NCBI RefSeq assembly: GCF_013155365.1
Contig: NZ_JABJRA010000003.1
Location: forward strand, 248,001-312,000
Direction: 5' to 3'
Length of the DNA stretch: 64,000 nt
From: Nocardioides sp. zg-DK7169
Lineage (GTDB): Bacteria; Actinomycetota; Actinomycetes; Propionibacteriales; Nocardioidaceae
Notes under the pieces: generated by a model
The model's database searches: none
What the model was told of the DNA's origin: nothing
What the model saw: the letters and a program-made list of their open reading frames with translations, nothing else
Program-made: the position numbers and the translations under genes
Shown here: one piece after another, positions 22,068 to 31,304 of the stretch
How the letters are laid out: every line of letters starts with the position of its first letter
How positions within the stretch are numbered: position 1 is the first letter of the stretch

Positions 22068-22073
22068 TAGTGT
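22068..22073 (+). promoter_or_regulatory. -10 box upstream of the FKBP lipoprotein gene
   Basis: TAGTGT, about 50 bp before the GTG start at 22125, so this transcript would have a leader of roughly 45 nt. Confidence 0.4.
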
Positions 22074-22124
22074 TCGCCTCGCCCGATTCCCGAGCACCGA
22101 CTCCCGAGCCGATTGGTGATCCAC

Positions 22125-23084
22125 GTGTCGCGACGCCTGCGCCGCCTGCCCGCACTCCTCGCCCCGCTCCTCCTGCTTCCCGCGCTCGCCGCGTGCGGTG
22201 AGGACGACGCAGCGACCTCCGCCTCCGCCGACGACCTGATCGCGTCGCTCAGCATCAAGGGCGAGCCCGGCAAGGCCATCCGGGTCGGCTGGGACGGTCG
22301 CGTCGAGATGGACAAGGGCAGCGACACCACCGTGCTCTCCGAGGGCGACGGCGAGGAGGTGGCCGCCGGCAACGAGGTCACCGCCCACATCTGGATCGGC
22401 AACGGCTACACCGAGACGAAGTCGTTCAGCACCTACGACTCCAAGGCGCCCCAGGCGCTGACCCTCGACGACACCCTCGCCGATGGCTTCCGCGACAGCC
22501 TGGAGGGCCAGCAGGTCGGCTCCCGCATCGCCACCGTCGCGGTCGCGGACGAGTTCTTCGGCGCCGGCGGCAACCCGTCGCTGCAGATCGCCAACAAGGA
22601 CACCATCGTGGTGGTCATGGACATCCTGTCCACCGCGGAGGTCCTCGACGAGCCGCAGGGCAAGGAGCAGGCCGCACCGGCCTGGGCCCCCGAGCTGGTC
22701 ACCAACGACAGCGGCGACGTCACCGGGCTCGACTTCACCGACGCCCCGAAGCCGAACGGCAAGCTGCGCGCCGCCGACCTGGTCGTCGGCGACGGCGCGA
22801 AGGTCGAGAGCGGCCAGACCATCAAGGTCAACTACCTGGGCCAGGTGTACGGCGGCAAGGCGCCGTTCGACGAGTCGTTCTCCAAGAGCCCGGCGTCCTT
22901 CGCGATCGGCGCGGGCCAGGTCATCAAGGGCTGGGACAAGGCCCTGGTGGGCCGCACCATCGGCAGCCGCGTGCTGGTCGCGATCCCGCCGGCCTGGGGA
23001 TACGGCGAGAAGGGCCAGCCGGCCGCGGGCATCAAGGGCACCGACACCCTCTACTTCGTCGTGGACGTCCTCGCCGCGTCCTGA
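22125..23084 (+). CDS. FKBP-type peptidyl-prolyl isomerase lipoprotein with two FKBP domains
   Basis: A 319-residue exported protein. The basic start VSRRLRR, a hydrophobic stretch and the lipobox LPALAAC place the lipidated cysteine at about residue 24. The first FKBP-like domain (about 55-165) is divergent. The second (about 195-319) has the normal core GQTIKVNYLGQVYGGKAPFDESF, QVIKGWDKALVGRTIGSRVLVAIPPAWGYG and the final YFVVDVL. It is likely a membrane-anchored foldase outside the cell. An upstream TTG at 22113 and GTG at 22116 are also in frame, but 22125 gives the most compact signal peptide. Its place between pafA and pafB is common in actinobacteria. Confidence 0.9.
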   Translation: MSRRLRRLPALLAPLLLLPALAACGEDDAATSASADDLIASLSIKGEPGKAIRVGWDGRVEMDKGSDTTVLSEGDGEEVAAGNEVTAHIWIGNGYTETKSFSTYDSKAPQALTLDDTLADGFRDSLEGQQVGSRIATVAVADEFFGAGGNPSLQIANKDTIVVVMDILSTAEVLDEPQGKEQAAPAWAPELVTNDSGDVTGLDFTDAPKPNGKLRAADLVVGDGAKVESGQTIKVNYLGQVYGGKAPFDESFSKSPASFAIGAGQVIKGWDKALVGRTIGSRVLVAIPPAWGYGEKGQPAAGIKGTDTLYFVVDVLAAS

Positions 23085-23144
23085 CCCGTTCGGTGGGGTC
23101 GTGGGCGAGAATGAGGGTGTGCGGATCGACGAAGGAGGAGCAGC

Positions 23145-24140
23145 GTGACGGTGGCCAAGAGTGAGCGGCTGCTCAACCTGCTGATCATGCTGCTCGTCCA
23201 GCGCCGCCCGGTGCCCAAGCAGCGGATCCGCTCGATCCTCTACCCCGACTCCACCCTCGAGGCGTTCGAGAAGATGTTCGAGCGCGACAAGGAGGAGCTG
23301 CGCAGCCTCGGCGTACCCGTCGAGGTCGACCAGATCGACCCGCTCTTCGACGACGAGCCGGGCTACCGGATCTCGCCCGATGACTTCGCACTTCCGGAGA
23401 TCGACCTGCGCCCCGACGAGGCGGCGGTGATCGGGCTGGCGACCCGGGTGTGGCAGCACGCCCGGCTCGCCTCCGCCACCAGCGACGCCGTCCGCAAGCT
23501 CAGCGCGGCCGGCATCGACGTCGACACCACCGCCCTCGACATCGTCGAGCCGCGGCTCAGCGCCGACGAGCCGTCCTTCGACGTCTTCTGGGAGGCCACC
23601 CAGGAGCGCAGCGCGGTCTCCTTCGACTACGCCCGCCCCGGCCAGGACGAGGTCACTCGGCGCCACCTCCAGCCGTGGGGCGTGGTGCGCTACTCCGGGC
23701 GCTGGTACGTCGTGGGCCTCGACACCGACCGCGGCGCGGAGCGCGTCTTCCGGCTCTCCCGGGTCCGCGGTCAGGCGAAGCGCCAGGGCCGGCCCGGGGC
23801 GTACGACGTGCCGGCCGGCACCGACGTGCGCGAGGTGGCGCGGCGTCTCGCCCCGGCGCCCACGATCGAGCACGCCGTCCTGCTGGTCCGCGAGGGCGCC
23901 GGCCACGCGCTGCGGCGCGGCGTGGACTCCGTGGAGACCGACGTGCCCGGGCCCGACACCCGCACCCGATGGGACCGGGTCTCCCTGACCCGCAGCCTCG
24001 GCCTGGTCGACGAGGTGCTGGGCCACGGCGCGGACGTCGTCGTGGAGTCCCCGGACACCGTGCGCCAAGCCGTCATCCACCGTCTCCGGGCGGCCCTCGA
24101 GCAGCCGCAGGAGCACGCCGCGGCGGAGGAGAGCGCATGA
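23145..24140 (+). CDS. pafB: WYL-domain transcriptional activator PafB
   Basis: A 331-residue subunit of the PafBC activator, which controls the LexA-independent DNA-damage response in mycobacteria. The N-terminal winged helix (about 1-75, KSERLLNLLIMLLVQRRPVPKQRIRSIL) is followed by a linker, the WYL domain (about 140-230, PWGVVRYSGRWYVVGLDTDRGAERVFRLSRV) and a C-terminal WCX-like extension. The WYL region is thought to sense single-stranded DNA. The GTG start has a strong GAAGGAGGAG ribosome-binding site. The end overlaps pafC by ATGA. Confidence 0.94.
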   Translation: MTVAKSERLLNLLIMLLVQRRPVPKQRIRSILYPDSTLEAFEKMFERDKEELRSLGVPVEVDQIDPLFDDEPGYRISPDDFALPEIDLRPDEAAVIGLATRVWQHARLASATSDAVRKLSAAGIDVDTTALDIVEPRLSADEPSFDVFWEATQERSAVSFDYARPGQDEVTRRHLQPWGVVRYSGRWYVVGLDTDRGAERVFRLSRVRGQAKRQGRPGAYDVPAGTDVREVARRLAPAPTIEHAVLLVREGAGHALRRGVDSVETDVPGPDTRTRWDRVSLTRSLGLVDEVLGHGADVVVESPDTVRQAVIHRLRAALEQPQEHAAAEESA

Positions 24141-25123
24141 GCCAGGCCCCGCTGGGCGCCAAGGAGCAGGTGGCCCGCCTGCTGACCCTGGTGCCCTACC
24201 TGCACGCCCGCGACGGCGTCCGCCTCGAGGACGCCGCGCGTGCCCTCGGCGTGGCGCCCAAGCAGCTGCTCAAGGACCTCAAGGTCCTGCTGATGTGCGG
24301 CCTGCCGGGCGGCTACCCCGACGACCTGATCGACGTCGACCTCGACGCCCTCGAGGACCCCGACGGCGACGGCGTCATCCGGGTCTCCAACGCCGACTAC
24401 CTCGCCCGGCCGCTGCGCCTGACCCCGACCGAGGCCACCGCGGTGATCGTCGCGCTGCGTGCGCTGCGCAACGGCGCGGGCGCCGAGACCCGCGAGGTGG
24501 TCGACCGCGCGCTGGCCAAGCTGGAGGCCGCGGCCGCGGAGGGCACCGCCGCACCCCGGATCGACCCGGGCACCGACGCCGTGGACGCCGACCAGGCGCT
24601 GCTGGCCCGCCGCCTGCAGGATGCCGCCGACCGCGGCCGCCAGGTCCGGCTGACCTACTTCGTGCCCTCACGCGACGAGGAGTCCGACCGGGTCGTCGAC
24701 CCGCGCGGCGTCGTGACCTCCCGTGGCGTGGACTACCTCGACGCCTGGTGCCACTCCGCCGAGGCGCCGCGGCTGTTCCGCCTGGACCGGATCAGCTCCG
24801 CGGACGTCCTCGACGAGCCGGTCGTCTCCGAGCCGGCTGCGCCGCGCGACCTGTCGGCGGGCATGTTCAGCCCCTCCAGCGACACCCTGCCCGTCACGCT
24901 GCACCTGGACCCGGCCGCGCGCTGGGTGGTCGAGTACTACCCGGTCGAGGCGGTCCGCCCCCGCGAGGACGGCGGCGCCGAGGTCGACCTCCTCGTCGCT
25001 GACCACCAGTGGCTGACCCGGCTGCTGCTGCGGGTCGCCCCGCACGCCCGGGTGGTGCGCCCCGAAGGGATCGCCGAGGAGTTCCGCGCCGTGGCGCAAG
25101 ACGCGCTCGGGCTCTACCGATGA
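24137..25123 (+). CDS. pafC: WYL-domain transcriptional activator PafC
   Basis: A 328-residue partner of PafB with the same plan: N-terminal winged helix (about 8-80, KEQVARLLTLVPYLHARDGVRLEDAARALGV), WYL domain (about 165-240) and C-terminal extension (about 255-328). In the WYL motif the sequence reads VTSRGVDYLDAWCHSAEAPRLFRLDRI. ATGA overlap with pafB implies coupled translation and equal amounts of the two subunits. tatA begins 55 bp downstream with its own likely promoter. Confidence 0.94.
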   Translation: MSQAPLGAKEQVARLLTLVPYLHARDGVRLEDAARALGVAPKQLLKDLKVLLMCGLPGGYPDDLIDVDLDALEDPDGDGVIRVSNADYLARPLRLTPTEATAVIVALRALRNGAGAETREVVDRALAKLEAAAAEGTAAPRIDPGTDAVDADQALLARRLQDAADRGRQVRLTYFVPSRDEESDRVVDPRGVVTSRGVDYLDAWCHSAEAPRLFRLDRISSADVLDEPVVSEPAAPRDLSAGMFSPSSDTLPVTLHLDPAARWVVEYYPVEAVRPREDGGAEVDLLVADHQWLTRLLLRVAPHARVVRPEGIAEEFRAVAQDALGLYR

Positions 25124-25130
25124 CGCCGCG

Positions 25131-25136
25131 TAGACT
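25131..25136 (+). promoter_or_regulatory. -10 box upstream of tatA
   Basis: TAGACT, 42 bp before the tatA ATG, giving a short leader that ends in a GTGAGGACACC ribosome-binding region. Confidence 0.4.
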
Positions 25137-25178
25137 GGCGAGGCCGACAACACGCGCAACCAGGACCGTGAGGACACC

Positions 25179-25460
25179 ATGATCACCCCGCTCATCGCAG
25201 GCCTCGGCACCACCGAGCTGCTCATCATCCTCGCCGTCCTGGTGCTGCTCTTCGGCGCCAGCAAGCTCCCGGAGCTGGCCCGCGGCAGCGGCCGCGCGCT
25301 GCGGATCTTCAAGGCCGAGACCAAGGGCCTGATGGACGACGACGACGAGGTCAAGACCCCCGAGCAGCGCGAGATCGAGGCCCGCCAGGCGCTGCTCGAC
25401 CAGGACCGCCTCGCCGCGGAGCGCGAGGCCGAGCGCCGTCGCCGCGGCGACACGGCCTGA
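25179..25460 (+). CDS. tatA: Sec-independent protein translocase subunit TatA
   Basis: A 93-residue protein with one N-terminal membrane helix (about 10-28), a short hinge containing the conserved Phe-Gly (LLFGASKLPELARGSGRALRIFK), an amphipathic helix and a long charged C-terminal tail rich in Arg/Glu. TatA oligomers form the pore through which folded proteins with twin-arginine signals pass. tatC starts 5 bp after its stop, and no tatB is present here. Actinobacteria often keep tatB elsewhere. Confidence 0.95.
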   Translation: MITPLIAGLGTTELLIILAVLVLLFGASKLPELARGSGRALRIFKAETKGLMDDDDEVKTPEQREIEARQALLDQDRLAAEREAERRRRGDTA

Positions 25461-25465
25461 GCCGC

Positions 25466-26311
25466 TTGTCCGCGCTCTCCGGGTTCGTACGCCTCTACTC
25501 CGCCCGACCCCAGCACCCGGTCGGTCCGGACGGCCGGATGCCGCTGTCGGACCACCTGCGTGAGGTCCGGGCCCGGCTGCTCCGCTCCGCGACCGTGCTG
25601 GTCGTGGCGTTCGTCGCCGCGCTGTTCGTCTACGAGCAGCTGCTCGACCTGGTGCTCGACCCGTACAACGACGCGCGCGCCGCGCTGCCGGAGTCGGTCG
25701 AGACCAAGGCCTACATCGCCAGCGCCGGGGGCCCGCTGCTGCTGCAGCTGAAGCTGTGCGGCGTGGCCGCCATCGTGGTCTCCAGCCCGTACTGGCTCTA
25801 CCAGATCTGGGCGTTCATCCTCCCGGGCCTGCACCCGGGGGAGAAGCGCTGGACGCGGCTGTTCGCCGCCGTCGCGGGGCCGCTGTTCATCGCCGGCGTC
25901 GCGCTCGGCTACTACGTGCTCCCCAAGGGCCTCGAGGTCCTGATCGGGTTCACCCCCGACGGCCTGGAGAACCTCGTCGAGTTCGGCGAGTACTTCAGCT
26001 TCTTCACCCGGATGATGCTGGTGTTCGGCATCGCGATGGAGATCCCGCTCTTCGTCATCATGCTCAACCTGGCCGGCGTGCTCAGCGGCAAGGTGCTGGC
26101 GCGGTACCGCAACTGGATCATCATCGGCACCTTCGTCTTCGCCGCCGTCGCGACGCCGTCGACCGACCCGTTCTCGATGCTGATGCTCGCGGTGCCGATG
26201 CTGGTGCTGTTCCTGGTCGCCGAGGCCGTCTCGCGCCTGATCGACCGCCGCCGCGGCCGGGGGGCGCACGGCACCGACCAGTGGTCCGACGACGAGGTCT
26301 CCACCCTGTGA
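25466..26311 (+). CDS. tatC: Sec-independent protein translocase subunit TatC
   Basis: A 281-residue protein with six membrane helices. The signature MPLSDHLREVRARLL near the start contains the conserved Glu of the signal-peptide site, and the second loop holds FILPGLHPGEKRW. TatC recognises the twin-arginine signal peptide. The TTG start at 25466 fits the 5-bp spacing to tatA. The ATG at 25538, opening exactly at the conserved block, is a real alternative that would shorten the protein by 24 residues. Confidence 0.95.
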   Translation: MSALSGFVRLYSARPQHPVGPDGRMPLSDHLREVRARLLRSATVLVVAFVAALFVYEQLLDLVLDPYNDARAALPESVETKAYIASAGGPLLLQLKLCGVAAIVVSSPYWLYQIWAFILPGLHPGEKRWTRLFAAVAGPLFIAGVALGYYVLPKGLEVLIGFTPDGLENLVEFGEYFSFFTRMMLVFGIAMEIPLFVIMLNLAGVLSGKVLARYRNWIIIGTFVFAAVATPSTDPFSMLMLAVPMLVLFLVAEAVSRLIDRRRGRGAHGTDQWSDDEVSTL

Positions 26312-26742
26312 GCGGCCCGACCAGCTCCCCGGTCGTGCTCCTCGGCGAGCTCGACCCGTTCGACCTGCCCGACTGGCTGGGCACCTCGGACGTCACCTGG
26401 ACCCCCGGGTCCGGGCTCCGCGCCGGGCACCTGGTCGCCGGCGTCCTGCAGCACGCCGCGGGGGAGGACAGCGTGGGCTGCGACCTGCTCGCCGTCGACG
26501 CGGCGTACCCCGTCCCGGTGGCCGGCGACGCCGACCGCACCCGCACCCACCAGGCCTGGCACCGCGGCGAGGTCCACCTGGTCCGCCGCGAGGACCGGCT
26601 CACCCTCGCCGTGCCCGGCACCGGCTTCACCGCTGACCTGGTGCTGGACGCCCTGAGCCGGCTCGCCCGCGCGGTCGGCGCGACCCCGGAGCGCTACAGC
26701 GCCTGCCTGCGGATCGGCGAGAGTGCGGGGCGCAGGCCCTGA
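26308..26742 (+). CDS. conserved hypothetical protein downstream of tatC
   Basis: A 144-residue soluble protein with no recognised domain, no signal peptide and no membrane segment. The GTG start overlaps the tatC stop (GTGA), so it is probably translated together with tatC. The composition is acidic in the first half (GELDPFDLPDWLGTSDVTW) and the codon use resembles neighbouring genes. A role linked to export or to the next gene cannot be inferred from sequence alone. Confidence 0.65.
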   Translation: MSGPTSSPVVLLGELDPFDLPDWLGTSDVTWTPGSGLRAGHLVAGVLQHAAGEDSVGCDLLAVDAAYPVPVAGDADRTRTHQAWHRGEVHLVRREDRLTLAVPGTGFTADLVLDALSRLARAVGATPERYSACLRIGESAGRRP

Positions 26743-26770
26743 GGTCCGTCCGGCGACGGCGGCGATGGCC

Positions 26771-26776
26771 TAGGGT
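26771..26776 (+). promoter_or_regulatory. -10 box of the diacylglycerol-kinase-like gene (leaderless)
   Basis: TAGGGT, 6 bp before the GTG at 26783. Confidence 0.45.
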
Positions 26777-26782
26777 GCGGCG

Positions 26783-27661
26783 GTGACCGGCCGGCGCGAC
26801 ATCGCAGTCCTCAGCAACCCCAGCGCGGGCAAGGGACGCGGCGCGCGCACCCGCGCGCTCACCGTCGCCCGGCTGCGGGAGGCCGGCATCCACGTGCGCG
26901 ACCTCGCCGGCGCGGACGCCGACGAGAGCACCGACCTGGTCCGCGGCGCGGTCGCCGACGGCGTGGACGCGGTGGTCGCGGTCGGCGGCGACGGGCTGGT
27001 CCACCTCGCGGTGCAGGCCGTGGCCGGCACCGCGGTGCCGCTCGGCATCGTCCCGGCCGGCACCGGCAACGACGCCGCGCGTGCCCTCGCCATCTCCCCC
27101 GGGGACCCCGCCGCCGCGGTGCAGCGGGTGGTGGCCGGACGCACCCGGACGGTCGACCTGGCCCGCAGCGGCGCGACGTACTACACCACCGTGCTGTGCG
27201 CCGGATTCGACGCGGTGGTCAACGAGCGTGCCAACTCGATGACCTGGCCGCGCGGCCAGATGCGCTACAACCTGGCCACCGTCGCCGAGCTGCGCACCTT
27301 CCGCCCGCTGTCCTACGTCCTGGACCTGGACGGGGAGGTGGTGCGCACCGACGCGATGCTCGTGGCCGTCGGCAACGGGCCCTCCTTCGGCGGCGGGCTG
27401 CGGATCACCGAGGGCGCCTCGCTCGAGGACGGCCTGCTCGACGTCGTGGTGATCAAGCCGATCAGCAAGGCCTCGCTGGTGCGGACCTACCCCAAGCTGT
27501 TCCGCGGCACCCACGTCACCCACCCGCAGTACGAGCGTCACCTCGTGCGCCGGGTGACCATCGCCGCGCCGGGCATCGTGACCTACGCCGACGGGGAGCG
27601 CTTCGGGCCGCTGCCGCTCACCGTGGAGTGCGCACCGGGCGCCCTCACCGTGCTGTCGTGA
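26783..27661 (+). CDS. diacylglycerol kinase family lipid kinase
   Basis: A 292-residue protein of the DgkB/YegS family. The N-terminal domain has SNPSAGKGRG and the nucleotide-binding GGDGLVHLAVQ; GIVPAGTGNDAARAL completes the phosphate-binding site. The C-terminal domain contains AVGNGPSFGGGLRITEGASLEDGLLDVVVI. These enzymes phosphorylate diacylglycerol or related lipids, recycling them to phosphatidic acid. In actinobacteria the gene is regularly found between tatC and the helY helicase, as here. The exact lipid substrate is not determined by the sequence. Confidence 0.9.
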   Translation: MTGRRDIAVLSNPSAGKGRGARTRALTVARLREAGIHVRDLAGADADESTDLVRGAVADGVDAVVAVGGDGLVHLAVQAVAGTAVPLGIVPAGTGNDAARALAISPGDPAAAVQRVVAGRTRTVDLARSGATYYTTVLCAGFDAVVNERANSMTWPRGQMRYNLATVAELRTFRPLSYVLDLDGEVVRTDAMLVAVGNGPSFGGGLRITEGASLEDGLLDVVVIKPISKASLVRTYPKLFRGTHVTHPQYERHLVRRVTIAAPGIVTYADGERFGPLPLTVECAPGALTVLS

Positions 27662-27669
27662 GCCTCGCG

Positions 27670-27675
27670 TAGGTT
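27670..27675 (+). promoter_or_regulatory. -10 box of helY (leaderless)
   Basis: TAGGTT, 6 bp before the helY ATG. Confidence 0.5.
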
Positions 27676-27681
27676 GGGCGC

Positions 27682-30501
27682 ATGAGCGCCGACGAGCTGT
27701 CCCCGTCGGAGCGGTACGCGTCGTACCGACAGCACAAGAACCACCCCGTCCTGCGGGAGTTCCAGTCGCTGCACGACTTCCCGCTCGACGACTTCCAGCT
27801 GCGGGCCTGCCGCGAGATCGAGGAGGGCCGCGGGGTCCTGGTGGCCGCGCCGACCGGGTCGGGCAAGACGATCGTCGGCGAGTTCGCCATCCACCTCGCC
27901 CTGGAGACCGGGCGCAAGGCCTTCTACACCACCCCGATCAAGGCGCTGTCGAACCAGAAGTACCACGACCTGGTGGACCGCTACGGCCCGGACCAGGTCG
28001 GCCTGCTCACCGGCGACAACACCATCAACGGCGAGGCGCCGGTGGTCGTGATGACCACCGAGGTCCTGCGCAACATGCTCTACGCCGGCTCCCGGACCCT
28101 GCTCGGCCTCGGCTTCGTGGTCATGGACGAGGTGCACTACCTCGCCGACCGCTCCCGCGGCGCGGTCTGGGAGGAGGTGATCATCCACCTGCCGGAGTCG
28201 GTGGCGCTGGTGTCGCTGTCGGCGACCGTGTCCAACGCCGAGGAGTTCGGCGAGTGGCTGGCCACGGTGCGCGGCGAGACCGCCACCGTCCTGGAGGAGC
28301 GCCGCCCGGTCCCGCTGTACCAGCACGTCATGGTCGGGCGCCGGATGCTCGACCTGTTCGCCGGCTCCGACGTCGACGCCGCCGCCGGCTTCGTCAAGGA
28401 GGGCGCCGCGGTCAACGGCGAGCTGATGAAGGTCGCCCGCGACGACTGGGCCGCCACCCACGTGCGTGACCGCCGCTCCCCGCGCGGGCAGAAGCCCGGC
28501 CGGGGCGGCAAGCCCAGCGGTGCTGCGGGCGGGCGCCAGGTCGGCAACGGTCGCCGGGTCTGGGTGCCGAGCCGCGCCGAGGTCATCGAGCGCCTCGACC
28601 GCGACGGCCTGCTGCCCGCGATCGTGTTCATCTTCAGCCGGGTCGGCTGCGACGCGGCGGTGCAGCAGTGCCTGGCCAGCGGCGTACGCCTGACCTCCCC
28701 GGAGGAGCGCGACGCGATCTACGAATACGTCGAGGAGAGCTGCCGGCACCTGCCCGACGAGGACCGCCACGTCCTGGGCTACCACGACTTCCTCGACGGC
28801 CTGACCCGCGGCGTCGCGGCGCACCACGCCGGCATGCTGCCGGCGTTCAAGCAGTGCGTGGAGGAGCTGTTCACCCAGGGTCTGTGCAAGGTCGTCTTCG
28901 CGACCGAGACCCTCGCGCTCGGCATCAACATGCCCGCACGCACCGTGGTGATCGAGAAGCTGACGAAGTGGAACGGCGAGACCCACGCCGCGATCACGCC
29001 GGGGGAGTACACCCAGCTGACCGGGCGCGCCGGTCGCCGCGGCCTCGACACCGAGGGCCACGGCGTCGTGCTGTGGCAGCAGGGGATGAACCCCAAGGAG
29101 CTCGCCGGCCTGGCCTCGACCCGCACCTATCCGCTGCGCTCCTCCTTCCGCCCGTCGTACAACATGGCGGTCAACCTGGTCCACCAGTTCGGCCGCGCGC
29201 GCTCGCGCGAGCTGCTCGAGCAGTCCTTCGCGCAGTTCCAGGCCGACAAGGCCGTCGTCGGGCTGGCCCGCCAGCTGCGCAAGGCCGAGGACGCGCTGGA
29301 CGGCTACCGAGAGGCGGCGACCTGCCACCTCGGCGACTTCATGGAGTACGCCGCGCTGCGCCGGCGGATCTCCGAGGTGGAGAAGGACGCCAGCCGGGCC
29401 CGCAAGGCCGACCGCCGCGTGGAGGCCATCGAGTCGCTGCGCGTGCTGCGTCCCGGCGACGTGATCCGGGTCCCGACCGGCAAGTTCGCCGGGTACGCCG
29501 TGGTGATCGACCCGGGCTGGTCGCCCGACGGCCCGCGCCCCTACGTCGTGACCGCCGACCGGCAGGCGCGGCGCCTGGCGATGATCGACTTCCCGACGCC
29601 GGTCGAGGCGCTGGGCAAGGTGCGGGTGCCGAAGAACTTCAACGGCCGCAACCCGCAGATGCGCCGCGACCTGGCCTCCGCGCTGCGCTCGCGCACCCAC
29701 GACCTCGCCCCGCCGCCGCCCGGGCGCGGGGGCGGGGCCCGGACCGCGATGGCACAGTCGGGGGCCGACGAGGAGGTGGCCAGGCTGCGCGAGCAGCTGC
29801 GCGAGCACCCCTGCCACGCCTGCCCCGAGCGCGAGGACCACGCGCGCTGGGCCGAGCGCTGGCACAAGCTGCGCCGCGACGCCGACACCCTCAAGCGCCG
29901 TGTCGAGCAGCGCACGAACACGGTCGCGCGCCAGTTCGACCGGGTCTGCGACGTGCTCACCGCGCTGGACTACCTCGACGGCGACGAGGTGACGCCGCGC
30001 GGGCGGCACCTGATGCGGCTGTACTCCGAGCTCGACCTGGTCGCGGCCGAGTGCCTGCGCCACGGGCTGTGGGACGACCTGTCGCCCTCCGAGCTGGCCG
30101 CCGCGCTGTCGGTGCTGGTCTTCGAGGCGCGTCGTCCCGACGACGCCTCCGCGCCCCGGCTGCCGGGCGGTCGCGCCCGCGAGGTGATCGGCGAGATGGT
30201 GCGGGTCTGGGGCGAGCTCGACCGCCTCGAGAAGGACCACCGCCTCGACTTCCTGCGCCAGCCCGACCTCGGGCTGGCCTGGACGGCGTACCGCTGGAGC
30301 GAGGGCGACGACCTCGACGACGTGCTGCGCGCCAGCGAGCTGGCCGCCGGCGACTTCGTGCGCTGGATGAAGCAGCTGCTCGACCTCGCCGGCCAGGTCG
30401 CCAACGCCGCCGGCGACTCCCCGGTGCGGCACACCGCGCGCGAGGTCATGGACCGGGTACGCCGCGGCGTGGTCGCCTCCGGCGGGCTCGCCGAGGACTG
30501 A
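27682..30501 (+). CDS. helY: DEAD/DEAH-box RNA helicase, Ski2-like
   Basis: A 939-residue superfamily 2 helicase of the Ski2/Mtr4 type. Motif I is APTGSGKT (56-63), motif Ia TTPIKALSNQKY, motif II DEVH (about 148-151), motif III SATVSN, motif VI QLTGRAGRRGLD. A basic, Gly-rich insert follows motif III (about 265-290). The C-terminal half contains the DSHCT-type helical region (about 760-930). Ski2-like helicases unwind structured RNA for decay or processing; the bacterial HelY's partner nuclease is not known. It ends the block of genes that follow M. tuberculosis order. Confidence 0.94.
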   Translation: MSADELSPSERYASYRQHKNHPVLREFQSLHDFPLDDFQLRACREIEEGRGVLVAAPTGSGKTIVGEFAIHLALETGRKAFYTTPIKALSNQKYHDLVDRYGPDQVGLLTGDNTINGEAPVVVMTTEVLRNMLYAGSRTLLGLGFVVMDEVHYLADRSRGAVWEEVIIHLPESVALVSLSATVSNAEEFGEWLATVRGETATVLEERRPVPLYQHVMVGRRMLDLFAGSDVDAAAGFVKEGAAVNGELMKVARDDWAATHVRDRRSPRGQKPGRGGKPSGAAGGRQVGNGRRVWVPSRAEVIERLDRDGLLPAIVFIFSRVGCDAAVQQCLASGVRLTSPEERDAIYEYVEESCRHLPDEDRHVLGYHDFLDGLTRGVAAHHAGMLPAFKQCVEELFTQGLCKVVFATETLALGINMPARTVVIEKLTKWNGETHAAITPGEYTQLTGRAGRRGLDTEGHGVVLWQQGMNPKELAGLASTRTYPLRSSFRPSYNMAVNLVHQFGRARSRELLEQSFAQFQADKAVVGLARQLRKAEDALDGYREAATCHLGDFMEYAALRRRISEVEKDASRARKADRRVEAIESLRVLRPGDVIRVPTGKFAGYAVVIDPGWSPDGPRPYVVTADRQARRLAMIDFPTPVEALGKVRVPKNFNGRNPQMRRDLASALRSRTHDLAPPPPGRGGGARTAMAQSGADEEVARLREQLREHPCHACPEREDHARWAERWHKLRRDADTLKRRVEQRTNTVARQFDRVCDVLTALDYLDGDEVTPRGRHLMRLYSELDLVAAECLRHGLWDDLSPSELAAALSVLVFEARRPDDASAPRLPGGRAREVIGEMVRVWGELDRLEKDHRLDFLRQPDLGLAWTAYRWSEGDDLDDVLRASELAAGDFVRWMKQLLDLAGQVANAAGDSPVRHTAREVMDRVRRGVVASGGLAED

Positions 30502-30505
30502 GCGA

Positions 30506-30542
30506 CCCCCGCGTCCCGACCTGGTGGGTCGGGCCGCGGGGG
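30506..30542 (+). terminator. helY terminator hairpin
   Basis: CCCCCGCG pairs with CGCGGGGG, with an inner CCCGACC/GGGTCGGG pairing; it begins 4 bp after the helY stop. There is no U-tract. The next gene is convergent, so it may serve both strands. Confidence 0.65.
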
Positions 30543-30592
30543 CCTGCTGCGTGTGTGCGGGGCGGTCCTGTTGGGCGCGCCTCGGGCTTGCC

Positions 30593-31252
30593 TCAGGCGG
30601 AGGCGGCGGCGACCGCGTCGGCGACCGGGGTGGAGCCGTTGACCAGGCTCCACTGGTGACCGATGCTGCCGGGGGCGTCGAGCACCGCGGCCGCGACCGC
30701 GGCCACGTCGGCGCGGGTGACCGGGCCGGGCTCCACCCGGTCGGCCAGCTCGACCTCGCCGGTGGCGGGGTCGTCGGTGAGCATCCCGGGGCGCAGGATC
30801 GTCCAGTCCAGGCCGCTGTCGCGCAGCGCCTTGTCGGCGTCGCGCTTGGCCTCGACGTAGGCCTTCCACACCGGCGCGGTGTCCTCCGGCAGCGGGTCGT
30901 CGACCCCGATCGCGGAGATCTGCACGAAGCGACGGATCCCCGCGCGCTGCGCCCCCTCGATCGACTTCAGCGAGCCCTCGAGGTCGACGGTGCGCTTGCG
31001 CTCGATGTTGCCGTCCGGGCCGCCACCGGCGGCGAAGACCACCGCAGCGCACCCCTCGAACGCCTCCGCGAACGCCGCGGAGTCCTGGCGCTCGATGTCG
31101 AGCAGGCGCACCTCGGCGCCCTGTGACTCCAGCTCCGCGCGGTACTCCTCGCGGCGCACCAGCGCCACCGGGGTGTGCTCGCTGCGGCGCAGCACGTGGA
31201 TGAGCTGTTGGGCCACCTGTCCGTGGCCCCCGACGATCGCGATGCGGTCCAT
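30593..31252 (-). CDS. NAD(P)-binding atypical SDR (NmrA/YwnB-like)
   Basis: A 219-residue Rossmann protein. GGHGQVAQQLIHVL is the dinucleotide-binding loop, and RRE at the end of the second strand suggests NADP. FAAGGG and the IRRFVQISAIG strand follow, then YVEAKRDADKALRDSGLDWTILRPGML, the pattern of atypical SDRs related to NmrA and biliverdin reductase B. The usual Tyr-x-x-x-Lys is present as YVEAK. The substrate is unknown. The ATG is supported by TAGCGT 6 bp upstream. Confidence 0.85.
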   Translation of the reverse strand: MDRIAIVGGHGQVAQQLIHVLRRSEHTPVALVRREEYRAELESQGAEVRLLDIERQDSAAFAEAFEGCAAVVFAAGGGPDGNIERKRTVDLEGSLKSIEGAQRAGIRRFVQISAIGVDDPLPEDTAPVWKAYVEAKRDADKALRDSGLDWTILRPGMLTDDPATGEVELADRVEPGPVTRADVAAVAAAVLDAPGSIGHQWSLVNGSTPVADAVAAASA

Positions 31253-31258
31253 GGGGTC

Positions 31259-31264
31259 ACGCTA
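31259..31264 (-). promoter_or_regulatory. -10 box of the atypical SDR gene (leaderless)
   Basis: TAGCGT on the minus strand, 6 bp before the ATG at 31252. Confidence 0.45.
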
Positions 31265-31304
31265 CGAGGGGGCTGGTGAGGGTGGCGGGTGCGTGCCGAG
31301 GTCG